A stretch of DNA of 64,000 nt, taken from NCBI GenBank assembly GCA_945877255.1, contig CAMCRE010000002.1, positions 62,001 to 126,000 of the forward strand. The letters run 5' to 3'. The notes beneath the pieces were generated by a model. That model was given only the letters and a program-made list of their open reading frames with translations. It was not told the DNA's origin and ran no database searches. Positions within the stretch are counted from its first letter, which is position 1. Every line of letters begins with the position of its first letter. Source of the DNA: an uncultured Erysipelotrichaceae bacterium (GTDB lineage: Bacteria > Bacillota_I > Bacilli_A > Erysipelotrichales > Erysipelotrichaceae). Positions 43,705 to 53,443 of this stretch are shown one piece after another. The position numbers and the translations under genes were made by a program.

Positions 43705-45411
43705 ATGTTAAAAGGTATTGCGGCGAGTAGCGGAATTGTTATTGCAAAGGCGTACAAATTCGAAGCATTAAAAATGGAAATTGTGAAGAAGGAAGCGAAT
43801 GCAGAAGAGGAATTAGTAAAATTAAATAATGCAGTAGCAAAAACAATAGCTGATATCGAATTAATTAAAGAAAAAGCAGTAGGTAAACTGCATGAAGAAG
43901 AGCTTGCAATTTTTGATGCACATTTAATGGTTGCGCAAGATCCAGAATTAATTTCAAGTGTAGAAAACACAATTAAAGCAGAAAATGTGAATGCTGAATA
44001 TGCAGTAGATCAAGTTGCAAATATGTTCATTGGTATTTTTGAATCAATGGAAGATGAATATATGAGAGGAAGAGCAGCGGACATCAAAGACGTAACTGTT
44101 CGTTTAAAAGCCAATATTTTAGGATTAGTTATTCCAAATTTAGGAACAATTAATGAAGAAGTGATTGTTGTAGCAGAAGATTTAACACCAAGTGATACAG
44201 CACAATTAAACAAACAATTTACAAAAGGATTTGTGACTGCAATTGGAGGAAGAACATCACACTCTGCAATTATGGCAAGAAGTTTAGAAATACCTGCAGT
44301 TGTTGGATGTAGTGAAGTGTTAGAAAAAGTAAATCATAACGACACATTAATTTTAGATGCAGTTAGTGGTGAAGTGATTATTAATCCAACGAACGACCAA
44401 ATTGTAGAGTACACTGAAAAAGCTGAGAAATTTTTATTAGAAAAAGAAGCGTTAAAAGTATTAAAAGATGCTGAATCTATTACAACAGATGGACATCATG
44501 TTGAATTAGCTGGAAATATTGGAACACCAAAAGATGTTGATGGTGTATTAACGAATGGTGGAGAAGGTGTAGGATTGTACCGCAGTGAGTTTTTATACAT
44601 GGACGCTAATGAATTACCAAGTGAAAACGAACAATTTGAAGCATATAAAACTGTTTTAGAAAGTATGAATGGTAAACGTGTTGTTGTACGTACACTAGAT
44701 ATTGGTGGCGATAAAGAATTACCTTACTTAAAATTCCCAAAAGAAATGAACCCATTCTTAGGATATCGTGCAATTCGTTTATGTTTAGATCGTACAGATA
44801 TTTTTAGAACACAGTTAAGAGCATTAATTCGTTCAAGTGCATTCGGTAAATTAGCGATTATGTTCCCGATGATTGCAACACTTGATGAGTTTAGAAAAGC
44901 AAAAGCAATATTTGAAGAAGAAAAACAAAACTTAATTAACGAAGGTGTTGCAGTAAGTGATAGTATTGAGGTTGGAATGATGGTTGAGATTCCAGCAGCA
45001 GCAATCTTAGCGGATCAATTTGCGAAAGAAGCTGATTTTGTTTCTATTGGAACGAATGACTTAATTCAATATTCAATGGCAGCAGATAGAATGAGTGAGA
45101 ATGTAGCATACTTATATCAACCGTTTAATCCATCTTTATTACGTTTAATTAAAGCAACAATTGATGGTGCACATTCACAAGGTAAATGGGCAGGAATGTG
45201 TGGAGAAATGGCTGGAGAACCTTTAGCTATCCCATTATTATTAGGACTTGGATTAGATGAGTTTTCAATGAGTGCTTCATCAATTTTAAAAGCACGTCAA
45301 ATTGTAAGATCATTAAGTTTTGCTGAGATGAAAGAGATGGCAAATGAAGCGCTAAATTGCTCAACAAGTGAAGAAGTATTAAGTTTAATTCAATCAAAAG
45401 TTAAAATTTAA
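43705..45411 (+). CDS. ptsI: PTS enzyme I (phosphoenolpyruvate-protein phosphotransferase)
   Basis: A 568-residue enzyme [18 protein letters not shown] at the N-terminus, the phosphorylated His in [13 protein letters not shown] (His186), [14 protein letters not shown], and the PEP-domain motifs [10 protein letters not shown] and [14 protein letters not shown] with the acid Cys in [12 protein letters not shown]. It takes phosphate from PEP to HPr for sugar uptake. Length is typical. It has its own promoter, SD (AGGAGG) and terminator; ptsH, usually just upstream, is not here. Confidence 0.97.
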   Translation: MLKGIAASSGIVIAKAYKFEALKMEIVKKEANAEEELVKLNNAVAKTIADIELIKEKAVGKLHEEELAIFDAHLMVAQDPELISSVENTIKAENVNAEYAVDQVANMFIGIFESMEDEYMRGRAADIKDVTVRLKANILGLVIPNLGTINEEVIVVAEDLTPSDTAQLNKQFTKGFVTAIGGRTSHSAIMARSLEIPAVVGCSEVLEKVNHNDTLILDAVSGEVIINPTNDQIVEYTEKAEKFLLEKEALKVLKDAESITTDGHHVELAGNIGTPKDVDGVLTNGGEGVGLYRSEFLYMDANELPSENEQFEAYKTVLESMNGKRVVVRTLDIGGDKELPYLKFPKEMNPFLGYRAIRLCLDRTDIFRTQLRALIRSSAFGKLAIMFPMIATLDEFRKAKAIFEEEKQNLINEGVAVSDSIEVGMMVEIPAAAILADQFAKEADFVSIGTNDLIQYSMAADRMSENVAYLYQPFNPSLLRLIKATIDGAHSQGKWAGMCGEMAGEPLAIPLLLGLGLDEFSMSASSILKARQIVRSLSFAEMKEMANEALNCSTSEEVLSLIQSKVKI

Positions 45412-45414
45412 TAT

Positions 45415-45452
45415 AAAAAAGGATAAAGCGTTTATAAAACTTTATCCTTTTA
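45415..45452 (+). terminator. ptsI terminator
   Basis: AAAAAAGGATAAAG / CTTTATCCTTTT with an 11-nt loop, T-rich downstream; 20 bp before addB. Confidence 0.82.
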
Positions 45453-45471
45453 TTAATATAAAGGAGATATT

Positions 45472-47916
45472 ATGGAAATTATACTTGTTCCTGAAATGTG
45501 TGTAAATGATGTGAAAAAACGATTATTGTCAGAAGCAGAAATTATTTTTAATGTGGATATCTTAACAATTCCGCAATATTTTGAAAAGTATCATCATATT
45601 GAAATAGATTCTGAATATGAACTACATTTTAAGATTTATGAAAAATTAAAAACACTACCAAAAAATAAATTTAAACCATTAATTAACCAATATGATTTTG
45701 TGGAGCAAGTAGTGCGTGTGCATCATCATATTATGCGTTATCACTTAAATGTTTCAAATATTGAAGATAAGCATGTGCGTGAATTATTTGAGCATCTTTC
45801 CAACATTGATACAACTGAATACCGAATTGCGAAAAAAGTAGCAGAAATTGCATCTTTTGATGTTACAATATATGAAGGTAATTACAGTTACAATTATCAA
45901 AAAATAATAGATAAAATGGTAGCAAAAAACGCTCGACTTTATTCAACGACAAAGCAAGCAAAAACGAGGTTAATTCCTGCTAAAACGATAGTAGATGAAT
46001 TACAATATGTAGCCGAGCAATTATTAAATAAAGATATTAATGCTACGCAAATTTTATATACCGATGATAGTTATGTTCCTTATATTCAAAACACATTACA
46101 ACGTTACCAAATACCGTATTACTTTAAATCAAACGTTAATAAAGACAATATTCAAAAATTATGGGTTAAAGCATTACAATATTATAAAAAAGAAGTAGAT
46201 GTTTATACACTATTTGTTGCGTATAATTTATTGAATTTACCGTCACAAACAATTAGTGAATTGAAACAATATTATAACTTTTTTGCCACTTTTGACAGTA
46301 TCGGTCACCTTGAAAACATTGCGTATCATGAATTGTTGTCGGATCATTTTGATTCACATCATCCGCATAAAGTATATGATTTAGGTGTTTCAAATGAAGT
46401 GTTGGATAATATGAAATTACTTGCAAATAATTTAAAACCAATTGTTGCTATGATAAATGAAAAGGCGGAAGAGTTATTAAAGAAAAATTTAGAAGAATAT
46501 GTGATTGAAATATATAACTTAACCGCATTACAAGCAACAAATGCCGTTCCAACACAAGTTAAAATAAAAAAATGTGTCGAACAATCATATAAATACTTAA
46601 ATGATGAATATGCAATTGATTGTTTAATCAGATGGATTGACGCAATACAAACAAAATCACTTAGTGAACAAGGTGTTGCAATAGCGAAACTAGGTTCGAC
46701 ATATTACAATAAAAATTATGTTTATGTTGTAGGTTGTGATAATAAACGTTTTAATGTGAATGTTGCAATTGATGGTATTTTTAATGAAGCGATGAATACG
46801 ATGTGGAAAAATTTAAAAGATAACCCGTCTAAACATGAAAGACATACACATCAAATAGCATGTGCATTGAAATGTTTTGAAGAAAACCGCACTTATTTAT
46901 TTTCCAAACTTGATATTGATGGTAAAGAACAATTTGTTAGTGGGGAGTTGACAATGCCGATGGAAGATTATTATTTCAATGAAACTTCTATTATTAATTA
47001 TGAGCGAAACTATCAAATTAGTTCAACAACTAGCCAAAAGCTATTTTTGAAAGAAGGTAAATTTAATACGAGTGTTTCAAAAATTGAACTATTTAACAAC
47101 TCACCATTAGAATATTATTTACGTTATGGTTTAAATATCCCCCCAACAAAAAATTTTGAAATGGATGGTTTAGTTTTAGGACGATTATATCATTATTTAT
47201 TGGAAAAATATACAACGTTGTATGGGAAAAAATATGCAGTGGAAGCATTAAAAGTAGTAAAACAAGATGTAGATTACTTCTTTGATGTTTACAGTAAAAT
47301 TTATTTAGCAACTTATCATGAAAAAATCAAACATGAAAAACATAAAATTATAAAAACGTTAACTAATTCGCTGTATCGTTTATCACAAATAGAAGAAGAA
47401 AATACATTTATACCTATAGCGTATGAAACAACGTACAAAATTGAGTTACCTGGTGAATATCCGATTGTCATTTCTGGTCGTATTGATCGTATTGATCAAT
47501 GTGACAATTTATTAAAAGTTATTGATTATAAAAGTAGTGACACAAAAGTCGATTTAAAAAAACTTGCTAATGGGACACAATTGCAATTGCCGACATACAT
47601 ATTAGCAGCAATAAAATTGTATGAAAATCACAGTATTTATTCGGCGAATTATATATCGATAAAAAATAAAGGAGATTTAGTGTTGGATGGTTATTGTTTT
47701 GCGAAACAATTAAATATTACTGAAAAATATATTAACTCACGTACCAAACAACCAACATTTAACGAATTAGTAACACAAACTATACAAAAATATCACGATA
47801 CTGTTAATGCAATATTAGCAGGAAAAATAAATCATGTCGTTAATGGTGATTATCGATATGATAGCCTAGAAAAACAATTTGGCACGCATAAAAAAAACGA
47901 GGTGGATGATGAATAA
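45472..47916 (+). CDS. addB: AddB/RexB-like subunit of the double-strand break repair helicase-nuclease
   Basis: An 814-residue protein. The N-terminal 600 residues have a degenerate helicase fold with no Walker A. The C-terminal part holds the FNNSPLEYYLRYGL segment and a RecB-type PD-(D/E)xK nuclease: GRIDRIDQ (about 669) and VIDYKSS (about 682-688) with the Asp and Lys. The Cys residues of the Fe-S cluster of Bacillus AddB are not seen (Asn where the Cys precedes SPLEYY), as in the RexB branch. AddB is usually ~1160 residues, so this is a shortened form. It overlaps addA, whose SD lies at its 3' end. Confidence 0.85.
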   Translation: MEIILVPEMCVNDVKKRLLSEAEIIFNVDILTIPQYFEKYHHIEIDSEYELHFKIYEKLKTLPKNKFKPLINQYDFVEQVVRVHHHIMRYHLNVSNIEDKHVRELFEHLSNIDTTEYRIAKKVAEIASFDVTIYEGNYSYNYQKIIDKMVAKNARLYSTTKQAKTRLIPAKTIVDELQYVAEQLLNKDINATQILYTDDSYVPYIQNTLQRYQIPYYFKSNVNKDNIQKLWVKALQYYKKEVDVYTLFVAYNLLNLPSQTISELKQYYNFFATFDSIGHLENIAYHELLSDHFDSHHPHKVYDLGVSNEVLDNMKLLANNLKPIVAMINEKAEELLKKNLEEYVIEIYNLTALQATNAVPTQVKIKKCVEQSYKYLNDEYAIDCLIRWIDAIQTKSLSEQGVAIAKLGSTYYNKNYVYVVGCDNKRFNVNVAIDGIFNEAMNTMWKNLKDNPSKHERHTHQIACALKCFEENRTYLFSKLDIDGKEQFVSGELTMPMEDYYFNETSIINYERNYQISSTTSQKLFLKEGKFNTSVSKIELFNNSPLEYYLRYGLNIPPTKNFEMDGLVLGRLYHYLLEKYTTLYGKKYAVEALKVVKQDVDYFFDVYSKIYLATYHEKIKHEKHKIIKTLTNSLYRLSQIEEENTFIPIAYETTYKIELPGEYPIVISGRIDRIDQCDNLLKVIDYKSSDTKVDLKKLANGTQLQLPTYILAAIKLYENHSIYSANYISIKNKGDLVLDGYCFAKQLNITEKYINSRTKQPTFNELVTQTIQKYHDTVNAILAGKINHVVNGDYRYDSLEKQFGTHKKNEVDDE

Positions 47917-50900
47917 CCAATTACAATTACGTCAAAAAATATTAACGATTGCATTATCCGATAAACAGCTTGAAGCTGCAACAATTGCCGGTGCAAGTGT
48001 TTTAGTTTCTGCTAGCGCTGGAAGTGGAAAAACAAGTGTACTTGCAACAAGAGTTGTATCAAAAATATTATTAAAACAATCGTCTATTAAAAACATTTTA
48101 GCATTAACGTTTACGAATGCTGCCGCAAATGAAATGAAAGTGCGTATCCAAAAAATGCTTCAAAGTCAAAAGCAATGGGAAGTGCCAAGTGATGAAGCTA
48201 TTTTAAAGCATGTACATGGCGATACAACTAAAAGTGTAGAATTGAAAAAAATATATCAATTACTACAACCATTGAATATTACAGATCTTGCGTATATTGA
48301 AAATGAATTAAGTGAAGTTCAACAAGCGGATATCACAACAATAGATGCTTTTGCTAGATCGATATTAGAACGTTTTTACTCAGTTTTAGAAAATTTTGAT
48401 TTTTCTAGAATGAACAATATGATAACAAAACATCAAAAAGAAATGATTTTAAATAAAAGTATTAAAGAAGCAATCTATGAATTAGTAGATAATCAGTATA
48501 TAAGTCATTACAGTGGTTTAGCAAAAACACTACAGTATGTCATTCCAAAAACATTAGATTATGAAGATCCAGTGTTAAAAATAGCGGAATTTCAGCACAA
48601 ACAAAATGGTAGTGATGAAATTAATCAAGTGTTACTAAATAAACTCGCCGTTTATCGATCAGAGATTTATAAATTATTGAAATATGTAGATTTTACATTA
48701 AAAGGTATTAGAAACAAAGATAAAAAAGAAGCGTATTATAATTTTTTAATTTCAATTATGCATGACTTTACACCAGAAAATTTCATGCAACAAAAACCTT
48801 TTAAGTTTTCAAGTAATTATAAAAAACTAGATGACGTTATTTCTAAAGCATATGAATTATGTGAAATTATCACTAATAATAAAAAAGCAGATAGTATATT
48901 ATATGAATTATTAAAAAACGCATATACTAAATATGATACATTAAAAAAACAAGAAAAATTAATTGAGTTTTCAGACATTACACGTTATGCTGTCCAAATT
49001 CTACAACAAAATGAAAATATTAGAAAGCAATATCAAGAACATTTTAATGAAATTCTTGTTGATGAATTTCAAGATACAAATGAAATACAAGATTCATTGA
49101 TACGTCTAATTTCAAAAAACAACAGCAATATATTTAGAGTAGGTGATGTTAAACAATCTATTTACGGATTTAGATCGGCAAAACCTCAAATGATGGAAAA
49201 TTATTACCGCCAATTTGAAAATAGTGATGCAGGAATAAATGTTGTTTTAGAAACGAATTATCGCTCACAAGCAACAATTATTGAATTTAATAACGCTTTG
49301 TTTCAAAAATTAATGAATGTCGAACATTATCCTACAATGTTCGATATGGAAAAAGATTATGCAAAAGCTGTGAAATATGACAAACTTCATTCTGTTGTTT
49401 ATCATGAAATAGATGATATTAAAAAACTCAGCATGTATGATTATATCGCGAGTGAGATTAGTAAAAATGCCAATGGAAATTACAATCAATATGCAATACT
49501 TCTTAGAAATAACAGTGCAGTAAAAGATGTATTACAGGCGTTACGTGCTAAAAATGTTCCGTGTTATGGTATAGAAGATATTAATTTATACGATTGTGAG
49601 TTTATCCAATTATTAATTAATGTTTTGAAGTTACGCACCAACAAAAATGATAAAATGGCGTTTAGTAGTGTCTATACAAGTGTACTATTTCAAAATACGC
49701 TGGAACAGCTATCCAAAGTCCACTTAAATGAATTGCCAATAGATGAAAACTACCAAAGTTTAATGACAACACTCCAAAATAAAAATAACGTCCATGATAT
49801 TATTCAAACGTTATTAAATCATCGTGTAGCGAATCAATACATTTACGAGCATTACTTAGATAAAACATCACAACTTGCAATAAACTACTTGCAAGCACAG
49901 TTAAGAACAGAATCAATCGAAAATATCGAACAAGCTTTAGAGTGGTTGCAACAACTAAAAAATAGTGAATTTCAGCTTCCGTGTATTGTGGATAGTAATG
50001 ACAACGTTGTTAAAGTAATGACGATACATAAATCAAAAGGATTAGAATTTGAAGTTGTGTACTTGCCGATAACAGATGAAGCACCCAAAAGTGATAATGT
50101 GTCATGTGTTTTAAATGATGATCTAGGCGTAGCGTTTTATCATCAGGAAAGCGATGATAAAAAAGCAACACGCTACACAGAAGCGGTAAAGATCCAAAAT
50201 CAATATAATAATGTAAGTGAAAGTTTAAGAGTACTTTATGTCGCAACAACACGTGCCAAAACTAAATTGCATTTCGTAAGTAAGAAAATAAAGAATACGC
50301 CAGAATTAGATATTCATTTACTAGAGAGTGGCAAAAAGTTTCCGTCGTATATATTAGCTAATCAATTGACATTAATGCATCAAACGATAAAAAACATACC
50401 GTTACTACAAATAAACGAAGTGGATAGTAACACTTACACACCAATTTCAATAGAAGTGATGAATCAAGAACTAAACTATCGAGCAGCTAAACGATTTGAA
50501 AAAACAGTTACAACAACTAATAATTATAGTGCACATACTATCAATACTGTTCCGCCACTACAAACACAAGAACATTATCAAAGAGGAACAACATTGCATC
50601 AACTTATTGAATATCATGGCAAAAATCAAACGGAACCAATAAAAAATCAAACAGTGTTGAATTTGTATAACAACGATCAATTCAAAAAATGTTTAACAGA
50701 AGAACATTATTTTGAGATGCCGTTTATTATGAAACAACAAGATGATATAATTAGTGGATATATTGACTTTGTATCAATTGGTGAATGTGTGACGATTATT
50801 GATTTTAAAACCGATCAATTTAGTGATTATGACACGAAGGAAATGATTACGGAACAAGAACTTAAAAATAGATATGCTATACAACTTAACTTATACCAAA

Positions 50901-50986
50901 AAGTATTACAAAAAAAATATAGCGATAAAGAAATTGTTTGTTTTATTTATTCTACAACATTAAATAGCATGATTAAAGTTGAGTAG
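47909..50986 (+). CDS. addA: ATP-dependent helicase/nuclease subunit A (AddA/RexA)
   Basis: A 1025-residue UvrD-like helicase: Walker A SASAGSGKTS (residues ~36-45), TLTFTNAAANEMK-like LALTFTNAAANEMK, DEFQDTNEIQD (Walker B), NYRS, VMTIHKSKGLEFEVVYLP and LYVATTRAKTKL, then a C-terminal PD-(D/E)xK nuclease with GYIDFVS and IIDFKTD (about 945-980) and a QRGTTLHQLIEY His. It unwinds and resects broken DNA for RecA. I favour ATG 47909 over 47906 because GAGG then lies 6 nt away. Length is below the usual 1230, as for addB. Confidence 0.93.
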   Translation: MNNQLQLRQKILTIALSDKQLEAATIAGASVLVSASAGSGKTSVLATRVVSKILLKQSSIKNILALTFTNAAANEMKVRIQKMLQSQKQWEVPSDEAILKHVHGDTTKSVELKKIYQLLQPLNITDLAYIENELSEVQQADITTIDAFARSILERFYSVLENFDFSRMNNMITKHQKEMILNKSIKEAIYELVDNQYISHYSGLAKTLQYVIPKTLDYEDPVLKIAEFQHKQNGSDEINQVLLNKLAVYRSEIYKLLKYVDFTLKGIRNKDKKEAYYNFLISIMHDFTPENFMQQKPFKFSSNYKKLDDVISKAYELCEIITNNKKADSILYELLKNAYTKYDTLKKQEKLIEFSDITRYAVQILQQNENIRKQYQEHFNEILVDEFQDTNEIQDSLIRLISKNNSNIFRVGDVKQSIYGFRSAKPQMMENYYRQFENSDAGINVVLETNYRSQATIIEFNNALFQKLMNVEHYPTMFDMEKDYAKAVKYDKLHSVVYHEIDDIKKLSMYDYIASEISKNANGNYNQYAILLRNNSAVKDVLQALRAKNVPCYGIEDINLYDCEFIQLLINVLKLRTNKNDKMAFSSVYTSVLFQNTLEQLSKVHLNELPIDENYQSLMTTLQNKNNVHDIIQTLLNHRVANQYIYEHYLDKTSQLAINYLQAQLRTESIENIEQALEWLQQLKNSEFQLPCIVDSNDNVVKVMTIHKSKGLEFEVVYLPITDEAPKSDNVSCVLNDDLGVAFYHQESDDKKATRYTEAVKIQNQYNNVSESLRVLYVATTRAKTKLHFVSKKIKNTPELDIHLLESGKKFPSYILANQLTLMHQTIKNIPLLQINEVDSNTYTPISIEVMNQELNYRAAKRFEKTVTTTNNYSAHTINTVPPLQTQEHYQRGTTLHQLIEYHGKNQTEPIKNQTVLNLYNNDQFKKCLTEEHYFEMPFIMKQQDDIISGYIDFVSIGECVTIIDFKTDQFSDYDTKEMITEQELKNRYAIQLNLYQKVLQKKYSDKEIVCFIYSTTLNSMIKVE

Positions 50987-50995
50987 CTGATATTT

Positions 50996-51024
50996 TTGAC
51001 AGTACGTGCAATTTATGATAGAAT
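50996..51024 (+). promoter_or_regulatory. Near-consensus promoter of rpmG-secE-nusG
   Basis: TTGACA, 17 bp, TAGAAT, with TGA before the -10; 23 bp on is the rpmG start. Confidence 0.82.
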
Positions 51025-51047
51025 AAACAAAGAAACGGGGTGTTAGA

Positions 51048-51197
51048 ATGCAAGAAAAAATCATATTAACGTGTCCTAATTGTTTGTCGAGAAATTATAC
51101 GACTAAAAAAAATAAAAAAACGCATACGGCAAGATTAGAACTAAAAAAATATTGCAAAAAGTGTGAACAACACACCCTACATAAAGAGACGAGGTAA
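51048..51197 (+). CDS. rpmG: Ribosomal protein L33
   Basis: A 49-residue protein with the L33 layout: [16 protein letters not shown], then [23 protein letters not shown]. The two CxxC pairs (CPNC at 9-12, CKKC at 36-39) form a zinc site, so this is the zinc-type L33. Start ATG 51048 follows an SD (GGGGTG). It is in its usual place before secE and nusG. It lies in a short gap between addA and secE and is easily missed. Confidence 0.93.
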   Translation: MQEKIILTCPNCLSRNYTTKKNKKTHTARLELKKYCKKCEQHTLHKETR

Positions 51198-51201
51198 TAA
51201 A

Positions 51202-51405
51202 ATGAAAAAAACTGTAAAAAAAGAAAAACTAAGATGGTTTAAACTTAGTGGAATATTAGAAGAAATCAGAAGAATTAGATGGCCAAAACCATTAGAAGTT
51301 GCACAGAAAACAGCAGTAGTATTAATGTTTACAACAATATTTGCTTTATTCTTTGCACTAACGAATGTTGTATTAGCACAATTTACGAAATTATTGATTA
51401 AGTAG
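51202..51405 (+). CDS. secE: Preprotein translocase subunit SecE
   Basis: A 67-residue single-helix protein: a basic N-terminus, the conserved amphipathic WFKLSGILEEIRRIRWPKPLEVAQKTAVV (KIxWP-like RIRWP) and one membrane helix (about 40-62). SecE clamps the SecY halves together. I chose ATG 51202, after SD GAGG near 51191; the longer frame from 51163 overlaps rpmG out of frame. Confidence 0.92.
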   Translation: MKKTVKKEKLRWFKLSGILEEIRRIRWPKPLEVAQKTAVVLMFTTIFALFFALTNVVLAQFTKLLIK

Positions 51406-51412
51406 GTATAAT

Positions 51413-52024
51413 ATGTTGGATAAAATTAAACCAGATTGGTATGTTGTTAATACGTATGCTGGGCATGAAAATAAAGTTAAAGAAAACTTACATCGTCGTG
51501 TAGAAACTATGGGGCTACAAGATATTTTATTTGATATTGTAGTAGCGGAACGTGTTGTCGTAGAAAAAGTTGCTGTAAAATCTCGTAAGAAAAAAACAGA
51601 TAGCTTATTAGGACAAGAAAAAGTTGAATACGTATTAAAAGAAAAAGTTAAAAATTTATATCCTGGATATTTATTTGTGCATATGAAAATGACAGATGAA
51701 TCATGGTATATTGTGCGTAACACACCAGGAGTAACAGGGTTTATTGGATCGAGTGGTGGTGGTGCTAAGCCGTTCCCAGTAGAAGAAAGTGAAATTCAAA
51801 GCATTTTAGCAAAAATTAGAGAAAATGAAAGAGAAGTTGCTAAAAACTATGAAGTTAAAGATTTAGTAATGATTCTAGATGGACCATTTAAAGGGAAAGT
51901 TGGAGAAGTTGTTGCATTAGATGAAGAAAAACAAGTTGCAAAAGTAAATATTGTGATTTTTGGTCGTGAAACACCAACAGATATTCCGTTTGAAGAATTG
52001 AAATTAGCAAGTGAAGTAGAGTAG
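51413..52024 (+). CDS. nusG: Transcription elongation factor NusG
   Basis: A 203-residue NusG. The NGN domain starts DWYVVNTYAGHENKVKENLHRRVETMG and contains PGYLFVHMKMTDESWYIVRNTPGVTGFIG; the KOW domain is VKDLVMILDGPFKGKVGEVV. Between them, before the PGYLFV strand, lies an insert of roughly 25 residues (KSRKKKTDSLLGQEKVEYVLKE region, about 62-86) relative to the ~177-residue Bacillus protein. The short charged insert would sit on the NGN surface. It is followed by a terminator, whereas rplK and rplA normally come next. Confidence 0.95.
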   Translation: MLDKIKPDWYVVNTYAGHENKVKENLHRRVETMGLQDILFDIVVAERVVVEKVAVKSRKKKTDSLLGQEKVEYVLKEKVKNLYPGYLFVHMKMTDESWYIVRNTPGVTGFIGSSGGGAKPFPVEESEIQSILAKIRENEREVAKNYEVKDLVMILDGPFKGKVGEVVALDEEKQVAKVNIVIFGRETPTDIPFEELKLASEVE

Positions 52025-52051
52025 AAGTTATAGTTGTATAACTTCTTTTTT
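52024..52051 (+). terminator. nusG terminator
   Basis: GAAGTTATA, GTTG loop, TATAACTTC then six T. Confidence 0.88.
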
Positions 52052-52065
52052 CAAAAGGAGGCTTT

Positions 52066-53307
52066 ATGAAAGAAATTAAATGTCCGCATTGTGATAGTGT
52101 CTTTAAAGTCGATAACACTAATTATTTAGAAATTGTTGGTCAAATCCGTAATAAAGAGTTTGATGAAGAACTAGAAAAAAGATTGCGTGATTTTCATTTA
52201 CATCATGAACAAGCACTAGCGTTTGAAAAAGAAAAAATTGCTAATGTATATGAAAAAGCTGTTGATGAGAAAAATTCGAAGATTACGCAACTACAAAATG
52301 ATTTAAACAATATAGCGTTGAAACAAGAATTATTAATATCAAAAACGAATGAAAACTATGCAAGTAAAATAAAGCAATTAGAAAATGAAATAATGGAATT
52401 GCGTCACGAAAAAAAAGAGTTATCTTTAAAACATGAAAATGAACTTACTGTGTTAGAAAATACGAAAGAACATGAAAAAAAATTGTTGCAGGAAAAACAT
52501 GAACAAGAAATACGTGAAAAAGAAGAAGCTATTGCGTATCACAAAGACTTGAAAGTTAAATTATCCACGAAAATGGTTGGTGAAACATTAGAAAAACATT
52601 GCGAAATTGAATTTAATAAGCTTAGGATGGTTGCATTTCCAAATGCGATATTTGAAAAAGATAACGATATTAGCGGAGGTAGTAAAGGCGATTACATTTT
52701 TAGAGATTTTGATGAAGAAGGCAATGAGATAGTTTCGATTATGTTTGAAATGAAAAATGAAGTTGAAACAACAGCAACAAAACAAAAAAATGAACACTTT
52801 TTTACAAAGTTAGATAAAGATCGTGATGCTAAGAAATGTGAGTATGCCGTATTAGTGTCATTGTTAGAACAAGATAATGAATTATACAATCAAGGTATCG
52901 TTGATGTGTCTTATGCGTATAAAAAAATGTATGTTGTTCGTCCGCAGTTTTTTATTCCGATTATTTCGTTATTAAAAAATGCGTCTTTGAATACGTTGGA
53001 GTATAAAAAAGAATTAAAAGTTATACAAGAACAAAATATTGATATTGCAAACTTTGAAAAAGATTTACATGATTTCAAAGATAAGTTTTCAAAAAACTAT
53101 GAATTAGCGAGCAAAAAATTTAAAACGGCAATTGATGAAATAGATAAAACAATTGCACATCTACAAAAAACAAAAGAAGCGTTGCTATCGTCTGACAACA
53201 ATTTAAGATTAGCTAATAATAAAGCAGAAGAGCTAACTATTAAAAAATTAGTTCGGAAAAATCCTACGATGAAAGCAAAGTTTGATGCACTAAAAAAAGA
53301 TGAATAA
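52066..53307 (+). CDS. DUF2130 coiled-coil protein
   Basis: A 413-residue protein. A short N-terminal zinc-like motif (KCPHCDSVF, 4-12) is followed by a long charged coiled coil (about 30-165), then the globular DUF2130 domain ([58 protein letters not shown], about 165-320) and another helical region. The GDYIF...FEMKNE pair with an Asp and an E-x-K resembles a restriction-like nuclease core; that is inference. Function is not established. SD GGAGG precedes ATG 52066, after the nusG terminator. Confidence 0.75.
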   Translation: MKEIKCPHCDSVFKVDNTNYLEIVGQIRNKEFDEELEKRLRDFHLHHEQALAFEKEKIANVYEKAVDEKNSKITQLQNDLNNIALKQELLISKTNENYASKIKQLENEIMELRHEKKELSLKHENELTVLENTKEHEKKLLQEKHEQEIREKEEAIAYHKDLKVKLSTKMVGETLEKHCEIEFNKLRMVAFPNAIFEKDNDISGGSKGDYIFRDFDEEGNEIVSIMFEMKNEVETTATKQKNEHFFTKLDKDRDAKKCEYAVLVSLLEQDNELYNQGIVDVSYAYKKMYVVRPQFFIPIISLLKNASLNTLEYKKELKVIQEQNIDIANFEKDLHDFKDKFSKNYELASKKFKTAIDEIDKTIAHLQKTKEALLSSDNNLRLANNKAEELTIKKLVRKNPTMKAKFDALKKDE

Positions 53308-53378
53308 CCAAAATGAAAAAATTTTCATTATAAATTTCAAAAAAATATGAAAAAATAAGCATTTAATGATTAAAACAG

Positions 53379-53408
53379 TTGCAATGCACATTTAGTATAG
53401 TGTATAAT
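53379..53408 (+). promoter_or_regulatory. opp operon promoter
   Basis: TTGCAA, 18 bp, TATAAT. An imperfect inverted repeat (ATGCACATT at 53384-53392, AATGTGTGCAT at 53406-53416) flanks the spacer and -10, a possible operator. Confidence 0.6.
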
Positions 53409-53443
53409 GTGTGCATATCATAAATATGATAGGAGGAAAAAAT

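Noticed and set aside
45472-47916. AddB as an active helicase
   Set aside because: No Walker A is visible in the N-terminal half, so only a structural and nuclease role is supported.
53312-53336. CodY-like box or terminator upstream of opp
   Set aside because: There is an 8-bp A/T inverted repeat (AATGAAAA / TTTTCATT), but it differs from the CodY consensus at about five positions and lacks a U-run; it may be chance in AT-rich DNA.
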